From assembly GCF_014637405.1 (NCBI RefSeq), contig NZ_BMEY01000002.1, positions 138,030 to 202,029 on the forward strand: 64,000 bases of DNA, in the 5' to 3' direction. Origin of the DNA: Ornithinibacillus halotolerans. Lineage in GTDB: Bacteria; Bacillota; Bacilli; Bacillales; Amphibacillaceae. Of the stretch, positions 50,661 through 60,543 are shown in pieces; position 1 is the first letter of the stretch, and each line of letters begins with the position of its first letter. The notes beneath the pieces are model-generated. The model made no database searches. It was not told the DNA's origin and saw only the letters and a program-made list of their open reading frames with translations. Both the position numbers and the translations under genes were made by a program.

Positions 50661-51740
50661 ATGTTTAATTATATCGATTTTGCAATTGCGTTTATCATAG
50701 CACTAATATCTACATTCTTATTGACATTTGTCGTGAAAAAATTTGCCATAAAAATTGGTGCCGTTGATTTCCCAAATAGTAGGAAAATCCATAAGAAGGT
50801 GACTCCTAGACTAGGGGGCCTAGCAATCTTTTTCGGTGCTTTTCTTGGTTTACTTTATTTACAACCACAGCATGAGCATTTAACTGAAATATTTTGTGGT
50901 GCTATCGTCATCTTAATTACAGGAGCACTCGATGATAAACTGACGATAAGGCCGATTGCTAAATTAACTGGACAACTTATTGCTGCCTCTTTCTTAATAT
51001 CGGGAGGACTAATAATTGAACGCATCACATTACCGTTTATTGGACAAGTTGAATTAGGATTCTTTAGTGTACTTGTTACGGTATTATGGGTCGTTGGTAT
51101 AACGAATGCGATCAATCTCATTGATGGGTTGGATGGATTAGCTACAGGTGTAACGACAATTGCTTTGATTAGTATTTTTATTATGGCTATTATTGATGCT
51201 CGTTTAATTGTTGCTTACTTTTGTATCGTACTGATTGGGGCTAATCTCGGGTTCTTATACCATAATTTTTATCCAGCGAAGATTTATATGGGGGATGCAG
51301 GGTCTAACTTTTTAGGCTATGTTATTGCGGTTATATCTATTTTAGGTTTATTTAAAAATATTGCATTACTAAGCTTTGTTATCCCAATTATTGTACTAGC
51401 TGTACCGATATTTGATACGCTATTTGCGATGTTAAGGCGATTGTTAAATAAACAGAATATCATGACGGCAGATAATAAGCATATTCACTATCAACTATTA
51501 AATGCTGGCTATAGTCACCGAAAAACAGTGCTTATTTTATATGGTATTAGTGCGATATTTGGTACATTAGCAATTATCTTTAATGAAGCGTCTATCACGA
51601 CTAACTTGTTTGTTGTCATCATACTACTTTTCTTGCTACATATTTTAGCGGAGATTGTTGGTTTAGTCTTTGGCGGAAAGCGTCCGGTACTAGATTTGTT
51701 AGGTAAAATATTTAAGCGAAAAGTACGAGAACAAGAGTAG
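50661..51740 (+). CDS. tagO: Undecaprenyl-phosphate N-acetylglucosaminyl-1-phosphate transferase, TagO-like
   Basis: A roughly 359-residue polytopic membrane enzyme with about ten TM helices. It starts the lipid-linked synthesis of teichoic acid or other wall polymers. The MraY/WecA signature residues are visible: DDKLTIRP near 92, NLIDGLDGLATG near 152, the GDAGSNFLGY metal site near 215, and HIHYQLLNAGYSHRK near 275. ATG 50661 is preferred as GGAG lies between it and the in-frame ATG at 50649. First gene of the polysaccharide region, followed by its own terminator. Confidence 0.92.
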   Translation: MFNYIDFAIAFIIALISTFLLTFVVKKFAIKIGAVDFPNSRKIHKKVTPRLGGLAIFFGAFLGLLYLQPQHEHLTEIFCGAIVILITGALDDKLTIRPIAKLTGQLIAASFLISGGLIIERITLPFIGQVELGFFSVLVTVLWVVGITNAINLIDGLDGLATGVTTIALISIFIMAIIDARLIVAYFCIVLIGANLGFLYHNFYPAKIYMGDAGSNFLGYVIAVISILGLFKNIALLSFVIPIIVLAVPIFDTLFAMLRRLLNKQNIMTADNKHIHYQLLNAGYSHRKTVLILYGISAIFGTLAIIFNEASITTNLFVVIILLFLLHILAEIVGLVFGGKRPVLDLLGKIFKRKVREQE

Positions 51741-51746
51741 AATAAC

Positions 51747-51782
51747 AAAAAGTCCCTTCAATCTGTTGGAGGGGCTTTTTTA
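51747..51782 (+). terminator. Terminator after tagO
   Basis: AAAAGTCCCTTCAA pairs with TTGGAGGGGCTTTT using G-U pairs, followed by T. Confidence 0.85.
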
Positions 51783-51851
51783 ATCTAGTATATCTAACAC
51801 TTTTTTATTTGAGTTTTCTATAATATAATTTTTATAGAGGTGAGAGAGCCG

Positions 51852-52574
51852 ATGGCACTAGATTATGTAAGTTCAATTCCTTTACATGTTCAATTAAAGC
51901 ATAAAATAGAGGAAAAGATTATCAAAGGTGAATACACGAATAAAATTCCTAGTGAAAGAGAATTAATGGAAGAATATTACGTTAGTAGGAGCACGGTAAG
52001 GGAAGGAATCTCTCAGTTAGTGCGAGAAGGCGTTCTGGAGAAACGGCCAGGTAAAGGCACCTTTGTCAAACTGAAACCAATTAATGATTGGCTAGGGAGC
52101 TTAAGCAGCACCTCAGAGACCATTGAGCGAATGGGGATGGCCCCAGGTGCAAAACTTATCGAACATGAAATTATAAAACTAGATAATAGACTGAAAGAAG
52201 TAACTGGATTAGAAAATGCCTATTATTTTAAAAGAGTTCGTTACGCGAATAAAATCCCTATTGGTATTGAAAGGCACTATTACCCAATTCACATTGGGAA
52301 AGAATTAATTAAATATGACCTAAATAAAGAAGCGTTCTATGATCTACTTGAAAGAGAAGTAGGAGTTAAAACATTTGCTGCGGAACAAATAATCAAATCA
52401 AGTAAAGTATTAAAAGAAGATGCAAGCTTACTAGGTGTTTCTTCGACATTTAGTATGTTAAATGCAGAACGAAAAATAACCGATATCAATAATAATTTCA
52501 TTGAATTCGAAGATGCCTATTATCGTTCGGATATGTATTCCTTTAAAATTAACTTATCTAGAAAGAGTAATTAG
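51852..52574 (+). CDS. GntR-family regulator with UTRA domain
   Basis: About 240 residues: an N-terminal winged helix-turn-helix (residues ~5-70, [20 protein letters not shown]) and a UTRA effector-binding domain (~90-235), as in HutC/FarR-type repressors. The effector is unknown. ATG 51852 follows GAGGTGAGAG; the GTG at 51840 overlaps it. The next gene is an amino-acid permease, which may be its target; a 28-bp dyad lies just ahead of that gene. Confidence 0.88.
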   Translation: MALDYVSSIPLHVQLKHKIEEKIIKGEYTNKIPSERELMEEYYVSRSTVREGISQLVREGVLEKRPGKGTFVKLKPINDWLGSLSSTSETIERMGMAPGAKLIEHEIIKLDNRLKEVTGLENAYYFKRVRYANKIPIGIERHYYPIHIGKELIKYDLNKEAFYDLLEREVGVKTFAAEQIIKSSKVLKEDASLLGVSSTFSMLNAERKITDINNNFIEFEDAYYRSDMYSFKINLSRKSN

Positions 52575-52633
52575 TATGGAGTTTGAGACATAACTCTATT
52601 CTAAATGGTCAAAATCGAACAAGTACTACACTA

Positions 52634-52928
52634 GCCCCGGAAATATACGGAGACTCCAGCAGGAGGAAAGGCTTAGGTGAGACCCCGTTGATGCACCTGC
52701 GTCTGCAAGTAACGCTACGAAGAAAGATTCCTCGGTGCAAGGCAGCAAGGAAGCTTATTCAAGTAGTAGCCTGGCTCATCGGCCGCCTGCGGCAAAGAAG
52801 ACACCGCGATGGTTCTATCGAGCGGATGTCGCACTTGTACTCGAAAGTGCGAGGTAGACACTGCGATAGTACTTTCGAGCAGATGTCGCCCCGGTACTGG
52901 AAGTAAAAGCGAAGTATATTTCCGGGGC
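52634..52928. repeat. Family C repeat, copy 4, with two inserted modules
   Basis: Ends GCCCCGGAAATATAC/GTATATTTCCGGGGC are exact reverse complements, as in copies 3 and 5. The module seen in copy 3 occurs twice in tandem at about 52797-52910: one divergent copy (GACACCGCGATGGTTCTATC) and one nearly identical to copy 3 (GACACTGCGATAGTACTTTC). A further 100-bp stretch of unrelated sequence sits at about 52690-52780. The copy fills most of the gap between the GntR gene and the permease. Confidence 0.88.
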
Positions 52929-53042
52929 GGGTTTTATGCACCTACATTTCCTTCTAATTCTTCTTCAAGCTCTATCAAAAAATCCACTCTATCTTACATG
53001 AAAATTAACAAAAACCAACTCCAACAACCAATGGTACTAACT

Positions 53043-53070
53043 GGTACGGACGTTCGAACGTTCTTGTACC
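53043..53070. promoter_or_regulatory. 28-bp operator-like dyad upstream of the permease
   Basis: GGTACGGACGTTCGAA at 53043-53058 faces its mirror ending GTACC at 53070; 24 of 28 positions are symmetric around 53056/53057, including the inner ACGTTCGAACGT and the outer GGTAC/GTACC. It lies about 60 bases before the permease start. A TATAAT at 53092-53097 lies downstream. Binding by the upstream GntR protein is a guess. Confidence 0.55.
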
Positions 53071-53130
53071 TATAAAATAAATAACTTAACATATAATATG
53101 TAAGAATTTATTCATCGAAGGAGAATGCTT

Positions 53131-54588
53131 ATGGAGGAGAGAGCTTCATTAAATAGGACTCTTAAGCCGCATTGGGTTTGGGCGATCGCATTAGGGTCAG
53201 CAATTGGTTGGGGTGCTTTTGTTCAACCAGTTAACTGGATGTCTACTGCAGGTCCATTAGGGGTTATATTAGGATTTGTTATTGGTGCATTATTAATGAT
53301 ATTAATAGCTGTAAGTTATGGGTTTTTGATTAAATCCTTCCCAGTTTCTGGTGGAGAATTTGCGTATGCTTTTGCAAGTTTAGGTAGAACACATGCCTTT
53401 ATTTGTGGTTGGTTTTTAACATTAGGATACATATGTATTGTGGCATTAAATGCTTCGGCACTAGCACTAATGTTTAAGTTTGTATTTCCAAAGTTCGTTG
53501 AGAACGTTCAACTTTACCAGGTTGCGAGTTGGAATGTATATTTACCAGAGATCATTATTGCAACGGTAGCATTAGCGATATTTGGTTACTTTAATGTTAA
53601 AGCTGCCTCGTTTTCGGGAAGATTACAGTTTATTTTTTGCTGTGTAATGATTGGGGCTATTGTCTTCTTAACATTCATGGTAGGTGCACAGCCTGGCGCA
53701 GGATTGTCGAACATTACACCACTTTTCCCTACAGATACAACTGCTTTTGCTGCGATTATTTCTATTGTTGCCATTGCACCATGGGCATATGTAGGGTTTG
53801 ATAACGTTCCACAAGCTGCGGAAGAGTTTAATTTTTCCACTAAAAAAGCTTTTGGTTTAATTGTTTTTGCAATTATTGCTGCTGCAGCATTATACAGCTT
53901 GATGATTATTGCTACTGCAATGGCTGCTCCTTGGACAGGGTTAGTTGATGCAGGGTATATTTGGGGAACAGGAACTGCGATCCAGGAATTACTTGGAACG
54001 ACTGGATTATTAGTATTAGTTATTGCACTTTCGATGGGGATATTTACTGGATTAAACGGATTTATTTTATCTTCCAGTCGATTATTATTTGCAATGGCTC
54101 GTGCGAAGTTTATTCCGGAGGCATTTGCTAAAGTGCACCCGAAATATAAAACACCATATTGGGGAATTATTTTTACGGTTATTATTGCTTTATTTGCCCC
54201 TTGGTTTGGGCGTGAAGCGTTACTTTGGGTAGTAGATATGTCTTCTGTTGGAGTAACGATTGCTTACTTTTATGCTTGTTATGCAGCTTTTTCATTCTTT
54301 AGAAGTAAAAATAGTAGTGGTTTTAATCCTGATATTCATACAGATTCACCGTTTAAGAAGGTTTTTGCTTTGTTAGGTATGGTTGCTAGCTTAGTATTCT
54401 TAGTTTTATTACTATTCCCTGGTTCACCAGCATTCTTAGGTGTTGAATCACGTATTGCACTTGTTGCTTGGATTGTCTTAGGTTTAATTTTCTATCTTAT
54501 GAAGAGAAAACAAATTAATAATCTGTCACAAGAAGAATTGAACTATCTAATCCTAGGCGATAAAGAATTAAAAGCGAAAAAAGATTAA
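53131..54588 (+). CDS. APC-family amino-acid permease
   Basis: About 485 residues with 12 predicted TM helices. An N-terminal GSAIGWGAFVQP stretch matches the APC substrate-binding helix 1, and FDNVPQAAEEFNF is the conserved helix-6 region. Substrate cannot be read from sequence. ATG 53131 is preferred because AAGGAG at 53119-53123 is 8 bases before it; the ATG at 53125 is too close. Confidence 0.88.
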   Translation: MEERASLNRTLKPHWVWAIALGSAIGWGAFVQPVNWMSTAGPLGVILGFVIGALLMILIAVSYGFLIKSFPVSGGEFAYAFASLGRTHAFICGWFLTLGYICIVALNASALALMFKFVFPKFVENVQLYQVASWNVYLPEIIIATVALAIFGYFNVKAASFSGRLQFIFCCVMIGAIVFLTFMVGAQPGAGLSNITPLFPTDTTAFAAIISIVAIAPWAYVGFDNVPQAAEEFNFSTKKAFGLIVFAIIAAAALYSLMIIATAMAAPWTGLVDAGYIWGTGTAIQELLGTTGLLVLVIALSMGIFTGLNGFILSSSRLLFAMARAKFIPEAFAKVHPKYKTPYWGIIFTVIIALFAPWFGREALLWVVDMSSVGVTIAYFYACYAAFSFFRSKNSSGFNPDIHTDSPFKKVFALLGMVASLVFLVLLLFPGSPAFLGVESRIALVAWIVLGLIFYLMKRKQINNLSQEELNYLILGDKELKAKKD

Positions 54589-54591
54589 TAA

Positions 54592-54623
54592 AAAACCTGT
54601 ATGGAGATTTCCATACAGGTTTT
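54592..54623. terminator. Bidirectional terminator between convergent genes
   Basis: AAAACCTGTATGGA pairs perfectly with TCCATACAGGTTTT, with T or A runs on both sides. Confidence 0.92.
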
Positions 54624-54632
54624 CTGTTAGCT

Positions 54633-55946
54633 TTAAAGACTCCAGTAATGCATTCCTCTTGCTTGACATTCCTTCCGATCTAACACGCTCTTAATGTCTA
54701 CTAATACTTTCTTATCATTACGGAATAGGCTTTCCAGTTTATCTAAATCGTATGTTTCCATATACACTTTATGTGGTACAGCGAATACAACACAATCTAG
54801 ATCTTTTAACTCTTCTTCATTAATAAGTTCAATTTGGTATTCATGATATACTTCATCAGCTTCTGCCATTGGATCATGAACTAATACGTTTACCCCATAT
54901 TCTTTTAACTCGTCCACAATGTCGATAATCTTCGTGTTACGAACATCTCCGACATTTTCTTTGAACGTTAGTCCAAGAATGGCCACTCGTGCTCCATCAA
55001 TATCTTGTTTTGCTTTGATCATTTGTTTAATGATGTTACTTGCAACATATTTACCCATATCATCATTAATTTTACGGCCGGATAAAATAATCTGAGAATG
55101 GTATCCAAGTTGTTCCGCCTTGTATGTGAAATAATATGGATCGACTCCGATACAATGTCCGCCAACTAATCCAGGCGTGAATTTTAAGAAGTTCCATTTT
55201 GTACCAGCAGCTTCAAGAACGGCTTTCGTATTAATATCCATTTTATTGAACACCATGGAAAGTTCGTTCATAAATGCGATATTAATATCACGTTGTGAGT
55301 TTTCAATAACTTTAGCAGCCTCTGCTACTTTAATCGATTCTGCTTCATGTACACCAGCTTCGATAATGGAACTATACACATTGGAAATTTCCTTTAGTGA
55401 TTCTTCATCAGAGCCAGAAACAATTTTAATAATTTTCGTTAATGTGTTTACTTTATCCCCTGGGTTAATACGCTCTGGGGAATATCCAACTTTAAAGTCC
55501 GTACCAAATTTTAAGCCAGATTCTTTTTCTAAAATTGGAATACAAACTTCTTCCGTTGTACCAGGATAAACAGTAGATTCGTATACAACGATAGAACCTT
55601 TTGTTAGGTTTCGTCCAACTGTTTCACTCGCACCAATGACAGGAGCTAAGTTTGGCGTTTTATCAATATTAATTGGTGTTGGAACAGCGACAATATGAAA
55701 TTTACAATCTTTCAAGTCTTCTTCGTTACTTGTAAATTTCATCGTTGTATTTTTAACAGCTTCATCGCCAACTTCGTCTGTCACATCAATACCGCTTAGA
55801 TATTTATCTAGCTTTGCTTGATTAACATCTAGTCCAACCACATCATATTTTTTTGCGAATTCGATTGCTAAAGGTAATCCTACATATCCTAAACCAATAA
55901 CAGAGATTTTTTCTTCTTTTGCTTTAATTTTCTCATATAAACTCAT
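54633..55946 (-). CDS. UDP-N-acetyl-hexosamine 6-dehydrogenase (WbpO/VipA type)
   Basis: A 437-residue NAD-dependent enzyme that oxidises a UDP-sugar C6 alcohol to the uronic acid for wall or capsule polymers. NAD motif GLGYVG at residues 18-23, catalytic Cys265 in GGHCIGVDPYY, and a C-terminal UDP-binding domain. FTPGLVGGHCIGVDPYYF fits the UDP-HexNAc subgroup better than UDP-glucose dehydrogenase; the exact sugar is not certain. It faces away from galU and converges with the permease. RBS AAGGTAGG. Confidence 0.9.
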   Translation of the reverse strand: MSLYEKIKAKEEKISVIGLGYVGLPLAIEFAKKYDVVGLDVNQAKLDKYLSGIDVTDEVGDEAVKNTTMKFTSNEEDLKDCKFHIVAVPTPINIDKTPNLAPVIGASETVGRNLTKGSIVVYESTVYPGTTEEVCIPILEKESGLKFGTDFKVGYSPERINPGDKVNTLTKIIKIVSGSDEESLKEISNVYSSIIEAGVHEAESIKVAEAAKVIENSQRDINIAFMNELSMVFNKMDINTKAVLEAAGTKWNFLKFTPGLVGGHCIGVDPYYFTYKAEQLGYHSQIILSGRKINDDMGKYVASNIIKQMIKAKQDIDGARVAILGLTFKENVGDVRNTKIIDIVDELKEYGVNVLVHDPMAEADEVYHEYQIELINEEELKDLDCVVFAVPHKVYMETYDLDKLESLFRNDKKVLVDIKSVLDRKECQARGMHYWSL

Positions 55947-56131
55947 TGTTTAGCCTACCTTTTTTATAGAGATTATAGTCATATAACTTTATAGTGACCA
56001 TTCCACCTATATAATATTATACATTGTTTGAAAGGAGATTGCATTGTTAATCATTTCACGTAAAAATTGGACGGTCTTTCCGCTTATGATAAACTATATA
56101 TATAGAAACTATAGCAGAGGAGTGCACGGAA

Positions 56132-57019
56132 ATGAAAGTAAAAAAAGCGATAATTCCTGCAGCTGGATTAGGGACACGCTTCCTACCCGCAACGAAAGCA
56201 CAACCAAAAGAAATGCTCCCAATTGTCGATAAACCGACAATTCAATATATTGTCGAAGAAGCGGTTGCTTCTGGAATTGAAGATATCATTATTATTTCTG
56301 GTAGAGGAAAACGAGCCATTGAAGATCATTTTGATATTTCGTATGAACTAGAGGAAAAGCTCCTAGCTAAAGGAGACGAAGAGACTTTAGAAATGGTACG
56401 TTCCATATCCGATTTAGCAAACATCCACTACATTAGACAAAAAGAACCAAAAGGACTTGGTCATGCGATCTATTGTGCACATACCTTTGTAGGCAATGAA
56501 CCTTTTGCTGTTTTATTAGGGGATGATATCGTCGAGTCTTCAGAACCTACATTAAGACAATTAATTAATGTATATGAACAACATCAAAGCTCTGTCATTG
56601 GTGTCCATGATGTACCACTTGAGGAAATCTCCAAGTATGGTGTCATCAAACCGTTAGAACGGGAAAATAATGATCAATCAAGAATTACCCCAGTGGAAAC
56701 GTTAATTGAAAAACCAGCGAAAGAGGAAGCACCATCTAACCTTGCCATTATGGGTAGATATGTTCTCTCACCAGCAATCTTTCCGATTTTGGAAGATCTT
56801 CCACCAGGAAAAGATAATGAAATTCAGCTAACAGATGCATTAGTTAAACTAAACGAAATCGAACAAGTATTAGCATATAACTTCGAAGGAAAACGATACG
56901 ACGTCGGAAACAAACTAGGCTTCGTCCAAGCAACCATCGACTTCGCCCTAAACCGCCCCGACCTCCACAACGAAGTAAAAAAATATATGCAATGGAAGTT
57001 AGAGAATTTAGATAAGTAA
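56132..57019 (+). CDS. galU: UTP-glucose-1-phosphate uridylyltransferase
   Basis: A 295-residue nucleotidyltransferase making UDP-glucose for wall glycolipid and polysaccharide synthesis. The signature [20 protein letters not shown] (residues ~9-28) and the VEKP-like [15 protein letters not shown] region are complete. ATG after GAGGAGTG. A TTGGAC/TAAACT pair at 56067-56095 may be its promoter. Confidence 0.95.
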   Translation: MKVKKAIIPAAGLGTRFLPATKAQPKEMLPIVDKPTIQYIVEEAVASGIEDIIIISGRGKRAIEDHFDISYELEEKLLAKGDEETLEMVRSISDLANIHYIRQKEPKGLGHAIYCAHTFVGNEPFAVLLGDDIVESSEPTLRQLINVYEQHQSSVIGVHDVPLEEISKYGVIKPLERENNDQSRITPVETLIEKPAKEEAPSNLAIMGRYVLSPAIFPILEDLPPGKDNEIQLTDALVKLNEIEQVLAYNFEGKRYDVGNKLGFVQATIDFALNRPDLHNEVKKYMQWKLENLDK

Positions 57020-57084
57020 ATAAATGTGTAGTTAAAGAGGTTAGGACAAAAATAAATTTCTATTAGACGAACTAGCGAACACTA

Positions 57085-57200
57085 GCCCCGGAAATATACG
57101 GAGACTCCTGCGGGAGGATAGGCTTAGGTGAGACCCCACAGTGCGCCAGCACGAGGAGGCTCACCAGCCGCCCGCGGAAAGCGCAGTATATTTCCGGGGC
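57085..57200. repeat. Family C repeat, copy 5
   Basis: Ends GCCCCGGAAATATAC and GTATATTTCCGGGGC. Internal blocks GGAGACTCCTGCGGGAGGAT and GGCTCACCAGCCGCCCGCGG are intact and it carries no module insert. It fills the galU-glycosyltransferase gap (57020-57368). A TATAAT at 57312-57317 lies beyond it, a likely -10 box for the next gene. Confidence 0.9.
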
Positions 57201-57368
57201 GGGGTTAAAGCACCCAAATTCAAAGTTTAGTTCTTACTAATTTAAAAATGTTTTTTGTACTAGTCTCTTTTCTTTTCCCTTACAATAATTTATAAAATTC
57301 CCACCCTATGGTATAATTCCATGAGTATTCGCTATTATAAGCGACAAGAAACAGAAAGGCTGTTACTA

Positions 57369-58511
57369 ATGAAAAAGAAAAAAGTCTTATTTTTCATTTA
57401 CCAAATGGGAGCTGGTGGCGCAGCAAGAACGATATTAAATATCGTAAACCATCTAGATAGGAAACAATTCGAACCAATTCTAGTAACATTAAATTATAAT
57501 GGAAGCTATGAAAGCTATCTCCATGACGATATAAAATTTATTAAATTACATACGAAAAGACTAAGATCCGCCATTATTCCATTAGCAAAACTAATTCGGA
57601 AAGAAAAAATAGACCTAGTGTTTAGTACGATTCCGAATTACAATATCGTAGCCATACTAGCAAGACTCCTTTCCTTTTCAAAAGCGAAAAATATTGTAAG
57701 GGAAGCAGCTTTTTTAGGTGGAACAACTCGTTCGAATCTGAAATTGAGATTCGTCGGTTGGATATATAAGTTTTCGAGTAGGGTTATCTCTTTATCAAAA
57801 GGGGTAAAAGAAAATATTATTGCCCGATATCATGTACCTGAAGAAAAAATAACCGTAATCTATAATCCTGTCGATATCGGTGTTATCGAGAAAAACATCG
57901 AAAACGGGCAAATTCATGACGACCATAAACATATTTTTGATGGTCAATCGAAAGTTATTATTACGGCAGGACGACTTGTTAACGATAAAGATCATCAAAC
58001 ATTAATCGAAGCATTTGCAAACGTTCAACCAAAACTAAATACGAAATTAGTCATTTTAGGTGAAGGTGAATTAGAAGCACAGCTGAAAAAACAAGTACAA
58101 GCATTAAACATAGAAGACCATGTATACTTCTTAGGGTTTATGGAAAATCCATATGTCTATTTTGCCCATGCAGATTTATTCGTCCTTTCATCCTTAAAAG
58201 AAGGGTTTGGGCATGTGTTAGCGGAAGCATTGGCAACCGGTGTGCCAATTGTATCGACAGCGTGTAGACCAGGTGCCGTCGAAGTATTAAATGATGGAGA
58301 ATACGGTAAGTTATGTGAAATTGGAAATGCTAATGATATGGCAGAAAAAATGTATGACGTACTATCACTCACTAATGACGAGAGATTTGCGATGATTAAT
58401 AAAGGACTAAGTAGAGCTAATCAATTTGCAGCGAGTGAGATCGTGAAACAATACGAGGAAGTATTCCGTCAAACATTAATGATGGAAAAAGAGATAGTAG
58501 CTAGGAGCTGA
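57369..58511 (+). CDS. GT4-family glycosyltransferase
   Basis: A 380-residue retaining glycosyltransferase with two Rossmann-like halves. Gly-rich GAGGAARTILNIVN near the start, and the C-terminal GT4 motif HADLFVLSSLKEGFGHVLAEAL with the E-x7-E acid pair. The ATG at 57369 has AAAGG upstream; the in-frame ATG at 57321 would lie within 4 bases of the TATAAT. Starts a run of surface-polymer genes. Donor and acceptor are unknown. Confidence 0.88.
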   Translation: MKKKKVLFFIYQMGAGGAARTILNIVNHLDRKQFEPILVTLNYNGSYESYLHDDIKFIKLHTKRLRSAIIPLAKLIRKEKIDLVFSTIPNYNIVAILARLLSFSKAKNIVREAAFLGGTTRSNLKLRFVGWIYKFSSRVISLSKGVKENIIARYHVPEEKITVIYNPVDIGVIEKNIENGQIHDDHKHIFDGQSKVIITAGRLVNDKDHQTLIEAFANVQPKLNTKLVILGEGELEAQLKKQVQALNIEDHVYFLGFMENPYVYFAHADLFVLSSLKEGFGHVLAEALATGVPIVSTACRPGAVEVLNDGEYGKLCEIGNANDMAEKMYDVLSLTNDERFAMINKGLSRANQFAASEIVKQYEEVFRQTLMMEKEIVARS

Positions 58512-58515
58512 TAAG

Positions 58516-59637
58516 ATGAGTACTCCTAAACGAGTAGTACACTTAACAACAGTACACCATCCATATGATCCAAGGATTTTTCATAAAGAATGTAAGTCCT
58601 TAGCGAATGCGGGATTTGATGTGACATTAATCGCTCAAGAAGCAGATGAGCCGAAAAATAACAGCAATGTGAACCATGTACCGGTTAAGAAATATAACAG
58701 TCGATTAAAACGGATGACACTTGGTGTTTGGGATGCCTATCAAAAGGCAAAGAAATTACAAGCCGATGTCTATCATTTTCATGATCCAGAACTTTTACCC
58801 GTTGGCTGGTTACTAAAAAAAAAGAACAATATCGTTATTTATGATATACACGAGGACTATATTACCAGCATTTTACAGAAGGATTACTTAAGTAAGCCTG
58901 TCAAAAAGATAATTGCTAAAACGTATAAACTGATAGAGGGTATATTTAGTCGAAGATTAGAATTATGTTTAGCGGAAAAATATTATAAGGATATTTATCC
59001 AAGCGGGAAATGTATCTTAAATTACCCAACGATAAATGAGAATATTATCCAACACCGTAGGGATCATTCTACCCCGGTGAATGAGTTTATATATACAGGA
59101 AATGTCACCCATGTAAGAGGAGCACTGATCCACGCGAAATTACCATTAATTGATGAAACTGTTTCAGTTCAGTTTGTTGGGAAATGCTCTAGTGCCATAG
59201 CGAACGAAATGTATGAAGTGGCCAAGGATAAAAAAGACAACCTTCTCATCGAAGGATTGGATCAATTTGTCCAAAAGGAAAGAATAGAAGAACAGTATGT
59301 GAGTAAAAACTGGCTAGCTGGAATCGCATTATTTCCACCGACAGAACATTATATGAAAAAAGAGCTAACGAAGTTTTTTGAATATATGAGTGCCGGCCTT
59401 CCAATTTTATGCTCTGATTTTCCAGTGTGGAAGGCGTTTATGGAAAAATATCAATGTGGTATCGCAGTGAACCCATATGATAATGACGAAATTAAAGAAG
59501 CGATTGATTATTTAAAAACCCATCCAGAAGAAGCGAGAAAGATGGGAGAAAACGGAAAAAAAGCCGTTCTTGAACATTTGAACTGGAATGTAGAAGAAAG
59601 AAAGCTCATTAATTGGTATAATGAGTTATTGGATTAG
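58516..59637 (+). CDS. GT4-family glycosyltransferase
   Basis: A 373-residue glycosyltransferase. N-terminal VVHLTTVHHPYDPRIFHKEC is common in exopolysaccharide GT4 enzymes; the C-terminal EYMSAGLPILCSDFPVWKAF region has the donor-site Glu. Four bases separate it from the preceding gene; ribosome site GGAGCTGA. Likely the same operon. Confidence 0.88.
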   Translation: MSTPKRVVHLTTVHHPYDPRIFHKECKSLANAGFDVTLIAQEADEPKNNSNVNHVPVKKYNSRLKRMTLGVWDAYQKAKKLQADVYHFHDPELLPVGWLLKKKNNIVIYDIHEDYITSILQKDYLSKPVKKIIAKTYKLIEGIFSRRLELCLAEKYYKDIYPSGKCILNYPTINENIIQHRRDHSTPVNEFIYTGNVTHVRGALIHAKLPLIDETVSVQFVGKCSSAIANEMYEVAKDKKDNLLIEGLDQFVQKERIEEQYVSKNWLAGIALFPPTEHYMKKELTKFFEYMSAGLPILCSDFPVWKAFMEKYQCGIAVNPYDNDEIKEAIDYLKTHPEEARKMGENGKKAVLEHLNWNVEERKLINWYNELLD

Positions 59638-59721
59638 TATTTATTTTTTTTCTTAATGAATCTAAATATAATAAAGAAAGAGAAAAGACTATCATGTAGG
59701 TAATAGAAATGAGGGGAGAAA

Positions 59722-60510
59722 ATGTCTACTAAACGTAACCCTTTAATCTCTGTCATAACACCTGCTTATAATGCAGAAAGATTTATCCAAGAAACAATCC
59801 AATCCGTACTGGACCAGACTTATTCCAACTGGGAAATGATTATTGTCGACGACTGTTCCACCGACCGAACGGTGGAATTGGCGAAAAGCTATTCCGAGAA
59901 GGATAACCGTATTAAAGTCATTCAATTGGAAGAAAATAGTGGTTCAGCTGTTGCGAGAAATGTGGCGATGGAAAATGCATCAGGAACATATATTGCTTTT
60001 TTAGATAGTGATGATTTATGGTTTCCGGACAAGCTAGAAAAGCAACTTCACTTTATGCAAGAGAAAGATATTGCTTTCTCGTTTACGAAATATGTCCGTA
60101 TGGAAGAAGATGGTACCGTTAAGGATGCGATTTCAAGAGCTCCTGAATCAGTCGGTTACCATGACTTAATGAAACATTGTGTTATTGGTTGTTTAACGGT
60201 GATGATTGACCGCGAGAAAGTTGGCAACTTGAAGATGGTTAACATTCGAACGCGACAAGATTATGCGTATTGGTTAGCCATTACGAAAATGGGCTTTAGA
60301 GCATATGGATTACCAGAAGTCCTTGCAAAGTATCGTAGCGTGGAAAATTCCATATCGAGTAATAAAGTAAAAGCGGCCAAGCGTCAATGGTATGTCTACC
60401 GTCATGTGGAAAAACAACCATTACTGAAAAGTGTGTATTACTTCTTGCATTATGCAACGAAAGGAATTCGTAACTTACTTAAATTTAAACTTTCTAAAAG
60501 GACAAATTAG
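59722..60510 (+). CDS. GT2-family glycosyltransferase
   Basis: A 262-residue inverting glycosyltransferase of the GT-A fold. N-terminal ISVITPAYNAERFIQETIQS, VDDCSTD nucleotide site near 42 and DSDD metal motif near 97 are clear. The C-terminal 60 residues are basic, possibly membrane-associating. ATG after GGGGAGAAA. Confidence 0.9.
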   Translation: MSTKRNPLISVITPAYNAERFIQETIQSVLDQTYSNWEMIIVDDCSTDRTVELAKSYSEKDNRIKVIQLEENSGSAVARNVAMENASGTYIAFLDSDDLWFPDKLEKQLHFMQEKDIAFSFTKYVRMEEDGTVKDAISRAPESVGYHDLMKHCVIGCLTVMIDREKVGNLKMVNIRTRQDYAYWLAITKMGFRAYGLPEVLAKYRSVENSISSNKVKAAKRQWYVYRHVEKQPLLKSVYYFLHYATKGIRNLLKFKLSKRTN

Positions 60511-60543
60511 TGTAGTTAGTTAGAAGAAAGGTGTCAAATTCTA

